From Ralstonia sp. RRA (GTDB taxonomy: Bacteria > Pseudomonadota > Gammaproteobacteria > Burkholderiales > Burkholderiaceae), in contig NZ_CP146091.1 in the NCBI RefSeq assembly GCF_037023145.1, forward strand, positions 1,178,001-1,242,000: 64,000 nt of DNA, written 5' to 3'. Shown here one piece after another: positions 1 through 8,278 of the stretch. The notes under the pieces are model-generated. The model worked only from the letters and a program-made list of their open reading frames with translations. It did no database searches and was not told the origin of the DNA. Position 1 is the first letter of the stretch, and each line of letters starts with the position of its first letter. The position numbers were made by a program, and so were the translations under genes.

Positions 1-82
1 CCAGTGCGTTGCGTGCGTCGGGGTTGGACAGAACAAGCACTAGCGTTGAGCCGATGCGTTGGGAGAGCAGTTGCGCGGTCAT
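1..82 (-). CDS. enoyl-CoA hydratase/isomerase family protein, N-terminal fragment
   Basis: Only the first 27 codons lie in the window; the gene runs off the left edge. The ATG is the complement of 80-82, with a GAGG ribosome-binding site about 8 bases upstream. The start reads MTAQLLSQRIGSTLVLVLSN followed by PDARNAL. This matches the opening beta-hairpin and the 'NRPxxxNAL'-type segment of crotonases, where Asn-Ala-Leu precedes the oxyanion-hole region. It begins 30 bases after the stop of the PaaH-like dehydrogenase on the same strand, so the two are probably co-transcribed and act at consecutive beta-oxidation steps. The substrate cannot be told from the fragment. Confidence 0.7.
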   Translation of the reverse strand, partial: MTAQLLSQRIGSTLVLVLSNPDARNAL

Positions 83-112
83 GGCAATGGCCTCGTGTCG
101 GGAGGGTAGGGG

Positions 113-1621
113 TTAGGCGTCCGGCGTCAACAACGACATGCCCAAACGGGCACGGCGCAGCAGCCACGGGCTCGGGCGATAACGCGGGTCGCCATAGAGC
201 ACGTACAGGTTCTGCAGCACTTCAAGGATGGCGCCCGTGCCCAGCGTGTCGCCCAGCGCCAGCGGCCCTTGCGGATAGCCCAGGCCCAGCGTGACAGCGA
301 GATCAATGTCGGTGGGCGTGGCGATGCGCTGCTGGGCGATATCGCACGCAATGTTGACGATGCACGCGACGATGCGCTGCGCGACAAAGCCACCCGAATC
401 GCGGATCACCGTCACGGGCACGCCGTCGGAGGCGAGCAGACCATGTGCGGCGTCGCGGTAGGCGTGGTCGGTGGCGGGCGTGGTCATCAGCGTACGGCGC
501 TTGGTGGCCGCAAACGGATAGAGCGTGTCGAGCGCCACGGTGCGGCGCGCATCCAGCCCTTCGGCAGTCACACACGCAGTGGCATCCAGCCCACGCGGCG
601 TGACGATGATGAGCGCATCGGCAGACGGTTTGGCGCCCGCTTCCGGCGTGATGCCCAGATCGAGCATCAGGCGCTGTGCCGCAGCATGGCCTGCTTCATG
701 CGCGCGGCTGATCCATACGGACGACGGGCGCGTGGTGGGCACCGGCGCTTCGGCCGGCACCTGCTTCTGCCCCTCGGGGTAGCGATAGAAGCCTTCGCCC
801 GTCTTACGGCCCAGGATACCGCCGGCAAAGCGCACCGCTGTGATCTGCGAGGGGCGATAGCGCGGCTCCTCATAGAACTGGCGGTAGACCGATTCCATCA
901 CCGGGTGCGAGACGTCCAGCCCGGTCAGGTCCATCAGCTCGAACGGGCCCATCCGGAAGCCTGCCTGCTCGCGCATGATGGCGTCGATGTCGGCATAGGC
1001 GGCCACGCTTTCCTGCGCCACGCGCAGGCCTTCGGTGTTCATGCCACGCCCGGCGTGGTTGACGATGAAGCCCGGCATGTCGATGCAGCGCACGGGCGTA
1101 TGGCCCATGCGCTTGGCCAGTGCGGCCAAGGCATCGCCAGTAGCGGGCGCGCTGCGCAGGCCGTCGATCACCTCGACCACCTTCATCAGCGGCACGGGGT
1201 TGAAGAAGTGGAAGCCGGCCACGCGCTCGGGGTGCTTGCAGGCCGTGGCAATGGCCGTGATCGACAGCGACGACGTGTTCGACGCCAGGATCGCGTCGGC
1301 GCGGACGATGTCTTCGAGCTGGCGGAAGAGGTCGCGCTTGACCTCCAGTTTCTCGACGATGGCTTCAACGACGAGATCGCAGTCGGCCAAATCGGTCAGG
1401 GCGCCGGCAGGGATCAGGCGCGCCACGGTGGCGTCGGCTTCCTCCGCCGTGAGCTTGCCCTTGGCAGCCAGCTTGGCCAGCGTGTCGGCCAGTGCTGTAC
1501 ACGCCGCTTCCACGGCGGGCGGGTTGGCGTCGAACAGCTTGACGCCCAGGCCGGCCTGGGCCGCGATCTGCGCAATGCCGCGCCCCATGGCGCCGGTCCC
1601 TACAATCCCGATAGTCTGCAT
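113..1621 (-). CDS. paaH: 3-hydroxyacyl-CoA dehydrogenase, PaaH-type
   Basis: NAD-dependent oxidation of 3-hydroxyacyl-CoA to 3-oxoacyl-CoA, as in phenylacetate or fatty-acid catabolism. The 502-residue protein begins with the Rossmann motif GIVGTGAMGRGIAQ (5-18). SNTSS is at 114-118 and the catalytic-type His is H138 in GFHFFNP. A 3HCDH C-terminal domain is followed by a second, shorter one near residues 405-500, the double arrangement and length usual for PaaH. The start MQTIGIVG was preferred over a 24-residue upstream extension because the Rossmann strand begins immediately. No other paa genes are visible, so the phenylacetate assignment is inferred; the dehydrogenase call is firm. Confidence 0.88.
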   Translation of the reverse strand: MQTIGIVGTGAMGRGIAQIAAQAGLGVKLFDANPPAVEAACTALADTLAKLAAKGKLTAEEADATVARLIPAGALTDLADCDLVVEAIVEKLEVKRDLFRQLEDIVRADAILASNTSSLSITAIATACKHPERVAGFHFFNPVPLMKVVEVIDGLRSAPATGDALAALAKRMGHTPVRCIDMPGFIVNHAGRGMNTEGLRVAQESVAAYADIDAIMREQAGFRMGPFELMDLTGLDVSHPVMESVYRQFYEEPRYRPSQITAVRFAGGILGRKTGEGFYRYPEGQKQVPAEAPVPTTRPSSVWISRAHEAGHAAAQRLMLDLGITPEAGAKPSADALIIVTPRGLDATACVTAEGLDARRTVALDTLYPFAATKRRTLMTTPATDHAYRDAAHGLLASDGVPVTVIRDSGGFVAQRIVACIVNIACDIAQQRIATPTDIDLAVTLGLGYPQGPLALGDTLGTGAILEVLQNLYVLYGDPRYRPSPWLLRRARLGMSLLTPDA

Positions 1622-1743
1622 ATGAAATTCGCTTCGATCGAAAGAAGTCTGGCTAAAATAGCACGAGCGTGCGATTTTAGGCATCCACGCCAACCATAAT
1701 GGGCGCTTCCATCACACAGCGCCACCCAAGGAGAGAGTGCTTC

Positions 1744-2400
1744 ATGCTGACGCTATACGGTTTTGCCGCGAGCAACTACTACAACAAGGTCAAGCTCGCG
1801 CTACTGGAGAAGGGCCTTCCGTTTGAAGAGTCGCTGCGCTGGCCCGACCAGACCGACGGTGAGATCTCGCCACTGCACAAGGTGCCCTATCTGAAGGATG
1901 GCGATCGCGGCATGTGCGAATCGCAGGTCATCGTCGACTATCTGGAGGCGCGCTACCCGGAGCATCCGCTGGTTCCGGCTGATCCGTTCCAGGCGGCCAA
2001 GGTGCGCGAGGTCGTGACCTTCCTGGAGCTGCACCTGGAGTTGGTGGCGCGTCAGCTGTTTCCCGAAGCGTTTTTCGGCGGCAAGATCAGCGACAACCTG
2101 AAAGCGAAAACGCGCGAGCAGTTGCAGAAGAACATCCCGGCGGCGGCCAAGCTGTTCAAGTTCGCGCCGTACGTGGCGGGTGACACGTTCACGATTGCGG
2201 ACTGCGCTGCCATCGTGCACTTCCCGCTGGTCAGCCAGGCCACCAAGATCATCTACGGGGAAGACCTGCTGGCACAGGTCGAGGGCATCAAGCCCTATCT
2301 TGCTGCGATGGCCGAGAACCCGAACGTGCAGAAGGTGCGCGCAGACAGCAAGGCGAATCTGGAGCAGATGCTGGCGCATTACGCCAGTAAGCGGGCGTAG
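1744..2400 (+). CDS. glutathione S-transferase family protein
   Basis: A 218-residue cytosolic GST-like protein. The N-terminal thioredoxin-like domain (about 1-80) carries the conserved cis-Pro region (KVPYL) and the glutathione gamma-glutamyl-binding 'ES' of CESQVIVDYLEARYP. An all-helical C-terminal domain (about 90-210) contains the N-capping-type segment DTFTIADCAAI. The ATG at 1744 follows AAGGAGAG, which decides this start over an in-frame start 45 bases upstream. It is transcribed divergently from the PaaH-like gene. The substrate is unknown; such proteins conjugate or reduce electrophiles with glutathione. Confidence 0.85.
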   Translation: MLTLYGFAASNYYNKVKLALLEKGLPFEESLRWPDQTDGEISPLHKVPYLKDGDRGMCESQVIVDYLEARYPEHPLVPADPFQAAKVREVVTFLELHLELVARQLFPEAFFGGKISDNLKAKTREQLQKNIPAAAKLFKFAPYVAGDTFTIADCAAIVHFPLVSQATKIIYGEDLLAQVEGIKPYLAAMAENPNVQKVRADSKANLEQMLAHYASKRA

Positions 2401-2575
2401 CGTCAGGCGCTGTCCATGCTGTTGCAGTGCGCACTGTCAGGGCGGCGCGGACTTTAGATTCGTCCTATGGACCCGCAGTGCGTCAACACGCCATGATGAC
2501 ATTCTCGAATGCGGAGCGAGGGCGTTGTGTCCTAGCAAAGCCGCTGTTCAATGCTTATCTGGGAGTGAGCGCGTC

Positions 2576-2812
2576 ATGCAGCGTCAGCGTTTGGAGATTG
2601 AGCTAACGACGGAACAGAGCAATGCGATCCGAAAAGCGGTCGCGCAAATCCCCTATTGTCCTGGCGGAAGCGAGCCATACATTCGTGACGTTAGGTCGAG
2701 GCTGAGCCAGTGTCTACCACAATCGATCCTTGAGTTGCTTGAGGCTCAGCGGGCATCCAAGGCACCTAATCCATACGTCGTGATTTACAACCTCCCCACG
2801 GATGATAAGTGA
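2576..2812 (+). pseudogene. oxygenase remnant, N-terminal fragment
   Basis: 78 residues starting at ATG 2576, with GGGAG ten bases upstream. It is a charged helical segment ending in NPYVVIYNLPTDDK. The 'I.NLP' ending resembles the strand before the jelly-roll core in AsnO/clavaminate-synthase relatives. The stop overlaps the next start (TGATG at 2810-2814). If translated alone it has no recognisable function. Confidence 0.5.
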
Positions 2813-3090
2813 TGGGGAGTCCTTTCCCGCATGAAAGCGGAAAGCCCTTTAAGCGTGGTGTCCTCAGTGAGAATCAGCTTGTTGGTCTAGCGGCGCTGAC
2901 TGGGGAGCCCTATTCCATTGTCTTTGAGGGTCAGGAGCTTGTTGTTAATCTTGTCCCACAGAAGGACAGCAAGCGTGAGCTCCATTGGCGTGGTTCAGAA
3001 GTTGAACTCGATTTCCATACCGAGAATGCTGCGCTTCGCTTCATGGCGCCGGAGGACTATTCGCCTGCAGGGTTGCATTGCTTGGTGTGA
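2812..3090 (+). pseudogene. oxygenase remnant, middle fragment with the HxE metal motif
   Basis: 92 residues in the next frame, coupled by TGATG. It includes LTGEPYSIVFEGQELVVNLV and the Fe-ligand-like FHTENAALRF, ending GLHCLV where family members continue directly into the following strand. The continuation is found in the third frame (LGVRHDVAAPRT), so the stop at 3088-3090 is read as a frameshift product. Confidence 0.55.
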
Positions 3091-3635
3091 GACATGATGT
3101 TGCGGCGCCTCGTACACGTGTTTCTGATTCAAGAGCGGCACTAGCGTTGTTGGACAAGGAGGATGTCGCCACCCTCTATGGGAATCATTTCATTATTCAG
3201 CTCCCCTATCGATGGAGAGGGCTCTTCTTTGGTGACCGGGAGCATACGGACGCTTGTGCTTTGCTGTATGGCCCACGTGCACTACCTCGGGTCAATGCTG
3301 CGCTCTACCGAGGCATGATGGTCCCTACTAATACTCGTGCCGAGATAGCGCTTAGAAATTTCCATGAAGCAATTCGAACTGTGGCCCATGCCGTCGACAT
3401 TACACCGGGCACGTTCATATATGTCGATAATCGATTTGCCTTGCACTCGCGCGATGCCTTTTCCGCAACCTTTGATGAGAACGGCAGGGCGAACAGATGG
3501 GTTCAGCGTGTTTATGTGGCCTCCTCTTTGTGGAATTTCAGAGCGTTTGCGTGCAGGGGAAATCGGATCTTTGATCCAACGTCAATAGCCAGTGACGTTC
3601 CTTCGTTCGATGGTCACGAGGCGTGCGCGGCATGA
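3078..3635 (+). pseudogene. oxygenase remnant, C-terminal fragment
   Basis: About 185 residues in a third frame, with no credible own start (the first usable codon is TTG without a Shine-Dalgarno). It contains the end of the double-stranded beta-helix: GTFIYVDNRFALHSRD and RWVQRVYV, the distal His and the co-substrate Arg. Its TGA overlaps the ATG of the EamA gene (ATGA at 3632-3635), showing the two were built as one operon. Confidence 0.55.
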
Positions 3636-4534
3636 CTGCACAGTTGCAGGTACCCATTGCGCGGGAAACGCCCTACCGGGGAGCGAGAGCGACGGCCTAT
3701 GTTTTGATGGCAATGGTTTTGTTTGCCACATACGATGCGTTGTCAAAACACTTAACGGCCAGCTACCCAGTGAGCGAGTTGTTGTGGATCCGCTATCTGA
3801 CCCACACAACATTTATGCTTGTGGTGTTTGGTCCGTTTATGCGGTCTCGGCTGCTGAAGACGCGTCAGCCTGTTGCTCAGGTGCTCAGGGCGTTGCTCTT
3901 GGTGGCGGTGACGTTCTTGTTCATGACCGGATTACAGTATGTTGCGCTGGCAGAAGCGACCGCCATCAATTTTCTGGCGCCACTGGTGGTGACAGCGTTA
4001 TCAGCGCCATTACTGAAGGAGCGCGTGAGCGCCTATTCCTGGTTCGCAGTCCTTTGCGGCTTTGTTGGTGTGCTGCTGATTGTGCGGCCGAGCGCCAATG
4101 TGAACGCGGGGGCATTGTTCCCACTGGCCTCGGCGATCTGCTACGGCCTATACCAGATCATGACCCGCAGATTCGTGGGGGCTGAGCATCCCGTGACCAC
4201 CCACTTTATTCTTGGCTTGGTGGGGTTGATTGCAACCAGCTTTACATGGCAACAGAGCTGGGCGTTTCCGGCGTGGTCGGATTTGCCGCTTGTGCTGGGG
4301 CTTGGCCTCACCACTGGCACGGGGCACTTTCTTTTGATTCGGGCGTTCGAGCACATCAGCCCAGTTGCGGCCGCACCATTTACCTATACGCACCTGATCT
4401 GGGCCGTACTGCTGGGCTATCTCGTGTTTCATGAGATACCTAGCTGGTTTTCAATACTCGGTATTTTGGTGATTGCAATGAGTGGCCTATTCAACGTCTA
4501 TGCCAAGCGGCGGCAGACCCTCATTGCAAACTGA
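3632..4534 (+). CDS. EamA-family (DMT superfamily) transporter
   Basis: A 300-residue inner-membrane protein with about ten hydrophobic segments arranged as two EamA repeats (about 22-150 and 165-292). Typical features are a short acidic/aromatic first helix, a conserved Pro in LAPLVVTALSAPLLKERV at the end of repeat one, and a matching FTYTHLIWAVLLGYLVFHE in repeat two. DMT proteins of this size mostly export amino acids or metabolites. The ATG overlaps the stop of the upstream oxygenase remnant (ATGA). An exporter for the hydroxylated amino acid made by that enzyme is a reasonable inference. Unlike the oxygenase, this frame is intact. Confidence 0.85.
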   Translation: MTAQLQVPIARETPYRGARATAYVLMAMVLFATYDALSKHLTASYPVSELLWIRYLTHTTFMLVVFGPFMRSRLLKTRQPVAQVLRALLLVAVTFLFMTGLQYVALAEATAINFLAPLVVTALSAPLLKERVSAYSWFAVLCGFVGVLLIVRPSANVNAGALFPLASAICYGLYQIMTRRFVGAEHPVTTHFILGLVGLIATSFTWQQSWAFPAWSDLPLVLGLGLTTGTGHFLLIRAFEHISPVAAAPFTYTHLIWAVLLGYLVFHEIPSWFSILGILVIAMSGLFNVYAKRRQTLIAN

Positions 4535-4542
4535 GTGAGAGG

Positions 4543-5727
4543 CTATATCTTCGCCAAACGCTCCAACGCAAGTTGGAGCGTTTCGTCTTTCTTGGCGAAG
4601 CAAAAGCGCACCACGCCCGATTCGTGCGGCTGAGAGTAGAACGCCGACACGGGGATCGCCGCCACGCCGATCTCGCTCGTCAGCCACTTGGCGAATTCGG
4701 CCTCAGGCAGGTCGGAGATGGCGCTGTAATCCACACACTGGAAGTACGTGCCCTGGCAGGGCAGCAGCTTGAAGCGCGTCTTCGCAAGCCCCGCGCGGAA
4801 CAGGTCGCGTTTGTGCTGATAGAACGCCGGCAACTCCAGATACGGTCGCAGATCGGCCATATAGTTCGCGAGGCCGTGCTGCACTGGTGTGTTGACGGTG
4901 AACACGTTGAACTGGTGCACCTTGCGGAACTCCGCCATGAGTGCGGCCGGCGCAGCCACGTAGCCGACCTTCCAGCCCGTCACGTGATACGTCTTACCGA
5001 AGCTCGACACCACAAAGGCGCGCCGCGCCAGCTCGGGAATGCGCGCGACCGACGCATGCGGCACGCCGTCGTACACCATGTGCTCGTACACCTCGTCGGA
5101 GAGCAGCAGCACGTTCGTCGGCTCGAGGATCTCGGCCAGCTTTTGCATGTCGTCCGCATGCCAGACGGTGCCCGTCGGGTTGTGCGGCGTGTTGAGCATG
5201 ATCAGGCGCGTGCGCGGCGTGATGGCCGCAGCCAGCGTGTCGAACGGGATGCGGAAGTCCGGCGCGTTCAGCGTGATCGGCACGACCTTGCCGCCGGCCA
5301 GCTCGATCGACGGGATGTAGCTGTCGTACGTCGGCTCGAAGACGATCACTTCGTCGCCCGGATGCACGCAGCACAACACCGTGGTCAACAGTGCTTGCGT
5401 GGCGCCGGCGGTGATGGTGATTTCGCGATCGGCGTCGTACGTGTGGCCGTAGAGCGTGGCGACTTTCGCGGCGATGGCGTGGCGCAGTGCGGGTACACCG
5501 GTCATCGGCGGGTACTGGTTCAGGCCGGCGCGCATGGCATCGGATACCGCATCGACGATGCGCGGGTCGCAATCGAAATCTGGGAAGCCCTGGCCCAGGT
5601 TGACGGCCTGCTTTTCCACGGCCAGCGCCGACATCACGGTGAAGATGGTGGTGCCAACGTTGGGCAGCCGCGAGGGCGGCGGAGCGATGGGCGCGAGCGA
5701 ATCAGCGGACAGGGCAGCAGTGGTCAT
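4543..5727 (-). CDS. PLP-dependent aminotransferase (class I/II, methionine aminotransferase-like)
   Basis: A 394-residue fold-type I aminotransferase. It has the class I/II landmarks: NLGQGFPDFD near 43-52, ITAGATQALLTTV, the NTPHNPTG substrate/PLP-binding motif, LLLSDEVYEHM with the PLP-N1 Asp, and the Schiff-base lysine K245 in SSFGKTYHVTGWKVGY. The sequence order resembles the YbdL/kynurenine aminotransferase group, which often uses methionine or aromatic amino acids. The first ATG gives a normal length. It stands alone, convergent with the EamA gene (8 bases apart) and 12 bases downstream of the PIN gene's stop, so it may share a transcript with that gene. Confidence 0.87.
   Translation of the reverse strand: MTTAALSADSLAPIAPPPSRLPNVGTTIFTVMSALAVEKQAVNLGQGFPDFDCDPRIVDAVSDAMRAGLNQYPPMTGVPALRHAIAAKVATLYGHTYDADREITITAGATQALLTTVLCCVHPGDEVIVFEPTYDSYIPSIELAGGKVVPITLNAPDFRIPFDTLAAAITPRTRLIMLNTPHNPTGTVWHADDMQKLAEILEPTNVLLLSDEVYEHMVYDGVPHASVARIPELARRAFVVSSFGKTYHVTGWKVGYVAAPAALMAEFRKVHQFNVFTVNTPVQHGLANYMADLRPYLELPAFYQHKRDLFRAGLAKTRFKLLPCQGTYFQCVDYSAISDLPEAEFAKWLTSEIGVAAIPVSAFYSQPHESGVVRFCFAKKDETLQLALERLAKI
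4556..4590 (+). terminator. perfect 12-bp hairpin with GCAA tetraloop between convergent genes
   Basis: AAACGCTCCAAC (4556-4567) pairs with GTTGGAGCGTTT (4572-4583) around a GNRA-type GCAA loop, followed by CGTCTTT. It starts 21 bases after the EamA stop and lies inside the last codons of the convergent aminotransferase gene. It probably terminates the plus-strand transcript; the U tract is weak. Confidence 0.5.
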
Positions 5728-5739
5728 GATGAAACGGCT

Positions 5740-6243
5740 TCAGGCTTGAATGGTGGAAGTGCTCTCCAATTGGACCAGCGCGACGAACTGCTTGGGCGGC
5801 AGCACCGCCACGTCGCAATACTTGGCCATGCGGCGCTTGAGCTTGAGCACAGCCTTGTCCTTGGAGACGAGATAGGCAACGTTGGCGGCATCGGCCAGCG
5901 CGAGGAATTTCTGGTCGTCGCGGTCTTTGCAGCGCGGGACGAAGGTTTCGCCCTGCGCGCGGGCCGCTTCTTCCGGATCCGCCACCGAGCGGGTCACGCG
6001 GTCGACCCAGGCCAGCGCCGCTTGCGCATCGACGGCGTAGTGCGCGAACTGCGGATAGTCCAGCACGCGGCGCAGTTCTTCGCGGCACGCGGGGCTGATG
6101 ATGGCATCCAGCCGGCCAGCTTCCAGCGCGGCGCGAATGGGGCGCGCACCGGCGTCGTCAAAGATGAGGATGTCGACCCAGATGTTGGAGTCCAGCACCA
6201 CGCGTGGCGCTGGGGTTTGGGCCGGGGCAGCAGCGTCCGCCAT
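5740..6243 (-). CDS. PIN-domain protein, putative toxin-like ribonuclease
   Basis: A 167-residue protein. After a short Ala/Pro-rich leader it shows [16 protein letters not shown], the first acidic motif of PIN nucleases. [13 protein letters not shown] is the second, and [26 protein letters not shown] carries the third acidic cluster. This is the layout of the 'putative toxin of TA system, PIN family' group. No antitoxin-sized partner gene is adjacent, so a TA role is doubtful. An upstream ATG at 6282 would overlap the divergent yaaA start; the ATG at 6243 is preferred because the leader before the PIN fold is already long. Confidence 0.75.
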   Translation of the reverse strand: MADAAAPAQTPAPRVVLDSNIWVDILIFDDAGARPIRAALEAGRLDAIISPACREELRRVLDYPQFAHYAVDAQAALAWVDRVTRSVADPEEAARAQGETFVPRCKDRDDQKFLALADAANVAYLVSKDKAVLKLKRRMAKYCDVAVLPPKQFVALVQLESTSTIQA

Positions 6244-6280
6244 TCGATACAATTCCAGACTTGTGAACCGCGATTCTGAC

Positions 6281-7054
6281 ATGATCATCGTCCTCTCGCC
6301 GGCCAAGTCGCTCGACTACGACACCCCGCCGCGCATCAAGACCCACACGCTGCCCGATTTCATCGCGCGCTCCGCAGAACTCATCGACGTGCTTCGCAAG
6401 CTGTCGCCAGCCCAGATCGGCACGCTGATGAAGATTTCCGACCCGTTGGCGGTGCTCAATGCCACCCGCTACGGGGATTGGTCCACCGAATTCACCGCCG
6501 AGAACAGCAAGCAGGCCGCGCTGGCCTTCGATGGCGATGTCTATGGCGGGCTCGATGCCAATTCGCTGTCGGCGGACGATCTGCAGTTCGCGCAACAGCA
6601 TCTGCGGATTCTGTCGGGCCTGTACGGCGTGCTGCGCCCGCTCGACTGGATGCAGCCGTATCGCCTGGAAATGGGTACGCGCCTGGCCAATCCGCACGGC
6701 AAAGACCTCTACAGCTTCTGGGGCGATGATGTGACGTTGGCGCTCAACAAGCTCTTCAAGCAGGACGATGACCCCGTGCTCGTCAACCTCGCGTCGGAAG
6801 AGTATTTCAAGGTAGTGCGGCCCAAGGTGCTCAAGGCGCGCATCGTCACGCCCATCTTCGAGGATTGGAAGAATGGGCAATACAAGATCATTTCGTTCTA
6901 TGCCAAGCGTGCGCGCGGGCTGATGGCGCGTTACGCGATCGAGCACCGCATCACCGATCCTCGCAAGCTCAAAGTGTTCGATGTCGACGGCTATGCGTTT
7001 GACGCGGCCGATTCCGATGACGAGCGCTGGGTCTTCCGCCGCAAGCTCACCTGA
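6281..7054 (+). CDS. yaaA: peroxide stress protein YaaA (DUF328)
   Basis: A 257-residue protein of the YaaA family, which lowers free iron and protects DNA during peroxide stress in E. coli. Family signatures are the start [13 protein letters not shown], the central [35 protein letters not shown] (given here only as a segment name, residues about 108-133), and NLASEEYFK with a late [13 protein letters not shown]. Length and start agree with the family. It is divergent from the PIN gene, and its stop overlaps an ATG of the next open frame (TGATG at 7052-7056). Confidence 0.95.
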   Translation: MIIVLSPAKSLDYDTPPRIKTHTLPDFIARSAELIDVLRKLSPAQIGTLMKISDPLAVLNATRYGDWSTEFTAENSKQAALAFDGDVYGGLDANSLSADDLQFAQQHLRILSGLYGVLRPLDWMQPYRLEMGTRLANPHGKDLYSFWGDDVTLALNKLFKQDDDPVLVNLASEEYFKVVRPKVLKARIVTPIFEDWKNGQYKIISFYAKRARGLMARYAIEHRITDPRKLKVFDVDGYAFDAADSDDERWVFRRKLT

Positions 7055-7068
7055 TGACAGGAGCCGAC

Positions 7069-8214
7069 ATGACTGCCAACCAACCGCATATTTCCAGCAC
7101 GTTCGACAGCGGCGCCATCGAGGTCGTCGATGCCACGCGCGCGGATGCCATCCGCCTGCGCATCCGACGTGATTCGCACGCCGACTTCACGCAGTGGTTC
7201 CACTTCCGCCTGCAGGGCGTGCAAGGCCAGGCGTGCAAGCTGGCGCTGGAAAACGCCGGCGAATGCACGTACCCCGCCGGCTGGAAGGACTATCAGGCCG
7301 TCGCCTCATACGACCGCGAGCACTGGTTCCGTGTGCCGACGCGCTACGACGGCAAGACGATGACCATCGAAGTCACGCCCGAGCACGACAGCATCTGGTT
7401 TGCGTATTTCGAGCCCTACTCGGACGAGCGCCACCTGTCGCTGGTGGCCGCAGCGCAGACCAAGCCCGGTGTGCGCACGCAGCGCCTCGGCAGCACGGTG
7501 CAGGGGCGCGACATGACCAGCATCACCGTCGGTGAGCCGGGCCCCGGAAAAAAGAACGTGTGGATCATCGCGCGCCAGCATCCGGGCGAGACGATGGCCG
7601 AGTGGTTCGTCGAAGGGCTGCTTGCGCGCCTGACGCGTCAAGGTGTTTGGGGCGGTGATCCGATTGGCCGTGTGCTCGCCGAGCGCGCCGTCTTCCATAT
7701 CGTGCCGAACATGAACCCGGATGGCTCGTCGCTTGGCAACCTGCGCACCAACGCCGCCGGTGCCAACCTGAATCGCGAATGGATGGAGCCCGACGCGCAG
7801 CGCAGCCCCGAAGTGCTGTGCGTGCGCCAGGCCATCGAGCAGACCGGCGTCGATCTGTTCTTCGACATTCACGGCGATGAGGCGTTGCCCCATGTGTTCG
7901 TGGCAGGCAGTGAGATGCTGCCGGGCTTTACCGATGCGCAGCGTGCCGATCAGGACCGCTTTGTGGCGGCCTTCCTGCGTGCATCACCGGATTTCCAGAC
8001 GCAATACGGCTACGAAGCCAGCAAGTACAACGAAGACGCGCTCAAGCTCGCCTCGAAATACATCGGGCACACATATGGTTGCCTGTCGCTGACGCTGGAA
8101 ATGCCGTTCAAGGACAACGCTGATCTGCCCGATGCCCGCGTGGGCTGGGATGGGGCCCGTAGCGCTGCACTGGGTGCGGCGATGCTGCAGGCGATCCTGG
8201 AGTATCTCGGCTGA
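7069..8214 (+). CDS. M14-family zinc carboxypeptidase (cytosolic carboxypeptidase-like)
   Basis: A 381-residue protein. It has an N-terminal beta-rich domain (about 1-125, with WFHFRLQGV and WFRVPTRYDG) followed by an M14 catalytic domain. The zinc ligands are visible as H-x-x-E in ARQHPGETMAEW and a third His in FFDIHGDE. NMNPDGSSLGNLRTNAAGANLNREW gives the substrate-binding Asn-Arg region (residues about 222-246), and TLEMPFKDN holds the catalytic Glu. This layout is that of bacterial cytosolic carboxypeptidases rather than secreted digestive ones; no signal peptide is present. ATG 7069 sits 5 bases after AGGAG and is preferred over ATG 7054, which overlaps the yaaA stop. Confidence 0.88.
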   Translation: MTANQPHISSTFDSGAIEVVDATRADAIRLRIRRDSHADFTQWFHFRLQGVQGQACKLALENAGECTYPAGWKDYQAVASYDREHWFRVPTRYDGKTMTIEVTPEHDSIWFAYFEPYSDERHLSLVAAAQTKPGVRTQRLGSTVQGRDMTSITVGEPGPGKKNVWIIARQHPGETMAEWFVEGLLARLTRQGVWGGDPIGRVLAERAVFHIVPNMNPDGSSLGNLRTNAAGANLNREWMEPDAQRSPEVLCVRQAIEQTGVDLFFDIHGDEALPHVFVAGSEMLPGFTDAQRADQDRFVAAFLRASPDFQTQYGYEASKYNEDALKLASKYIGHTYGCLSLTLEMPFKDNADLPDARVGWDGARSAALGAAMLQAILEYLG

Positions 8215-8242
8215 ACGATCGCGCCGAGGTCACCAATGCAAA

Positions 8243-8278
8243 ACGCGCCGCCAGGATTCTGGCGGCGCGTTTGTTTTT
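8243..8278. terminator. bidirectional intrinsic terminator
   Basis: ACGCGCCGCCAG and CTGGCGGCGCGT form a 12-bp stem around GATT, with TTTGTTTTT on the plus side and an A-rich flank on the other. It lies between the convergent carboxypeptidase and lipoprotein genes. Confidence 0.85.

Larger units (their letters stand above)
2576..3635 (+). pseudogene. Fe(II)/2-oxoglutarate-dependent oxygenase (clavaminate synthase/AsnO-like), broken by two frameshifts
   Basis: Three consecutive open frames (2576-2812, 2812-3090, 3078-3635) read together as one oxygenase of about 345 residues. Frame 2 carries the metal-binding HxE as FHTENAA. Frame 3 carries the distal His in DNRFALHSRDAF, followed by the 2-oxoglutarate-binding Arg region RANRWVQRVYV and a C-terminal FDP. 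Each junction fits loss of one base near 2806-2812 and near 3078-3090. The stretch is visibly less GC-rich than its neighbours and is translationally coupled to an EamA exporter gene, suggesting an acquired amino-acid-hydroxylase cassette. Family members hydroxylate free amino acids such as Asn or Arg. Sequencing error is possible; two separate shifts favour decay. Confidence 0.7.

Noticed and set aside
1699..1743. Longer start for the glutathione S-transferase
   Set aside because: The downstream ATG has a clear AAGGAGAG site and the extension is outside the thioredoxin-like fold.
5740..6282. Toxin-antitoxin module
   Set aside because: Only the PIN-domain gene is present; neighbours are an aminotransferase and YaaA, neither antitoxin-like.
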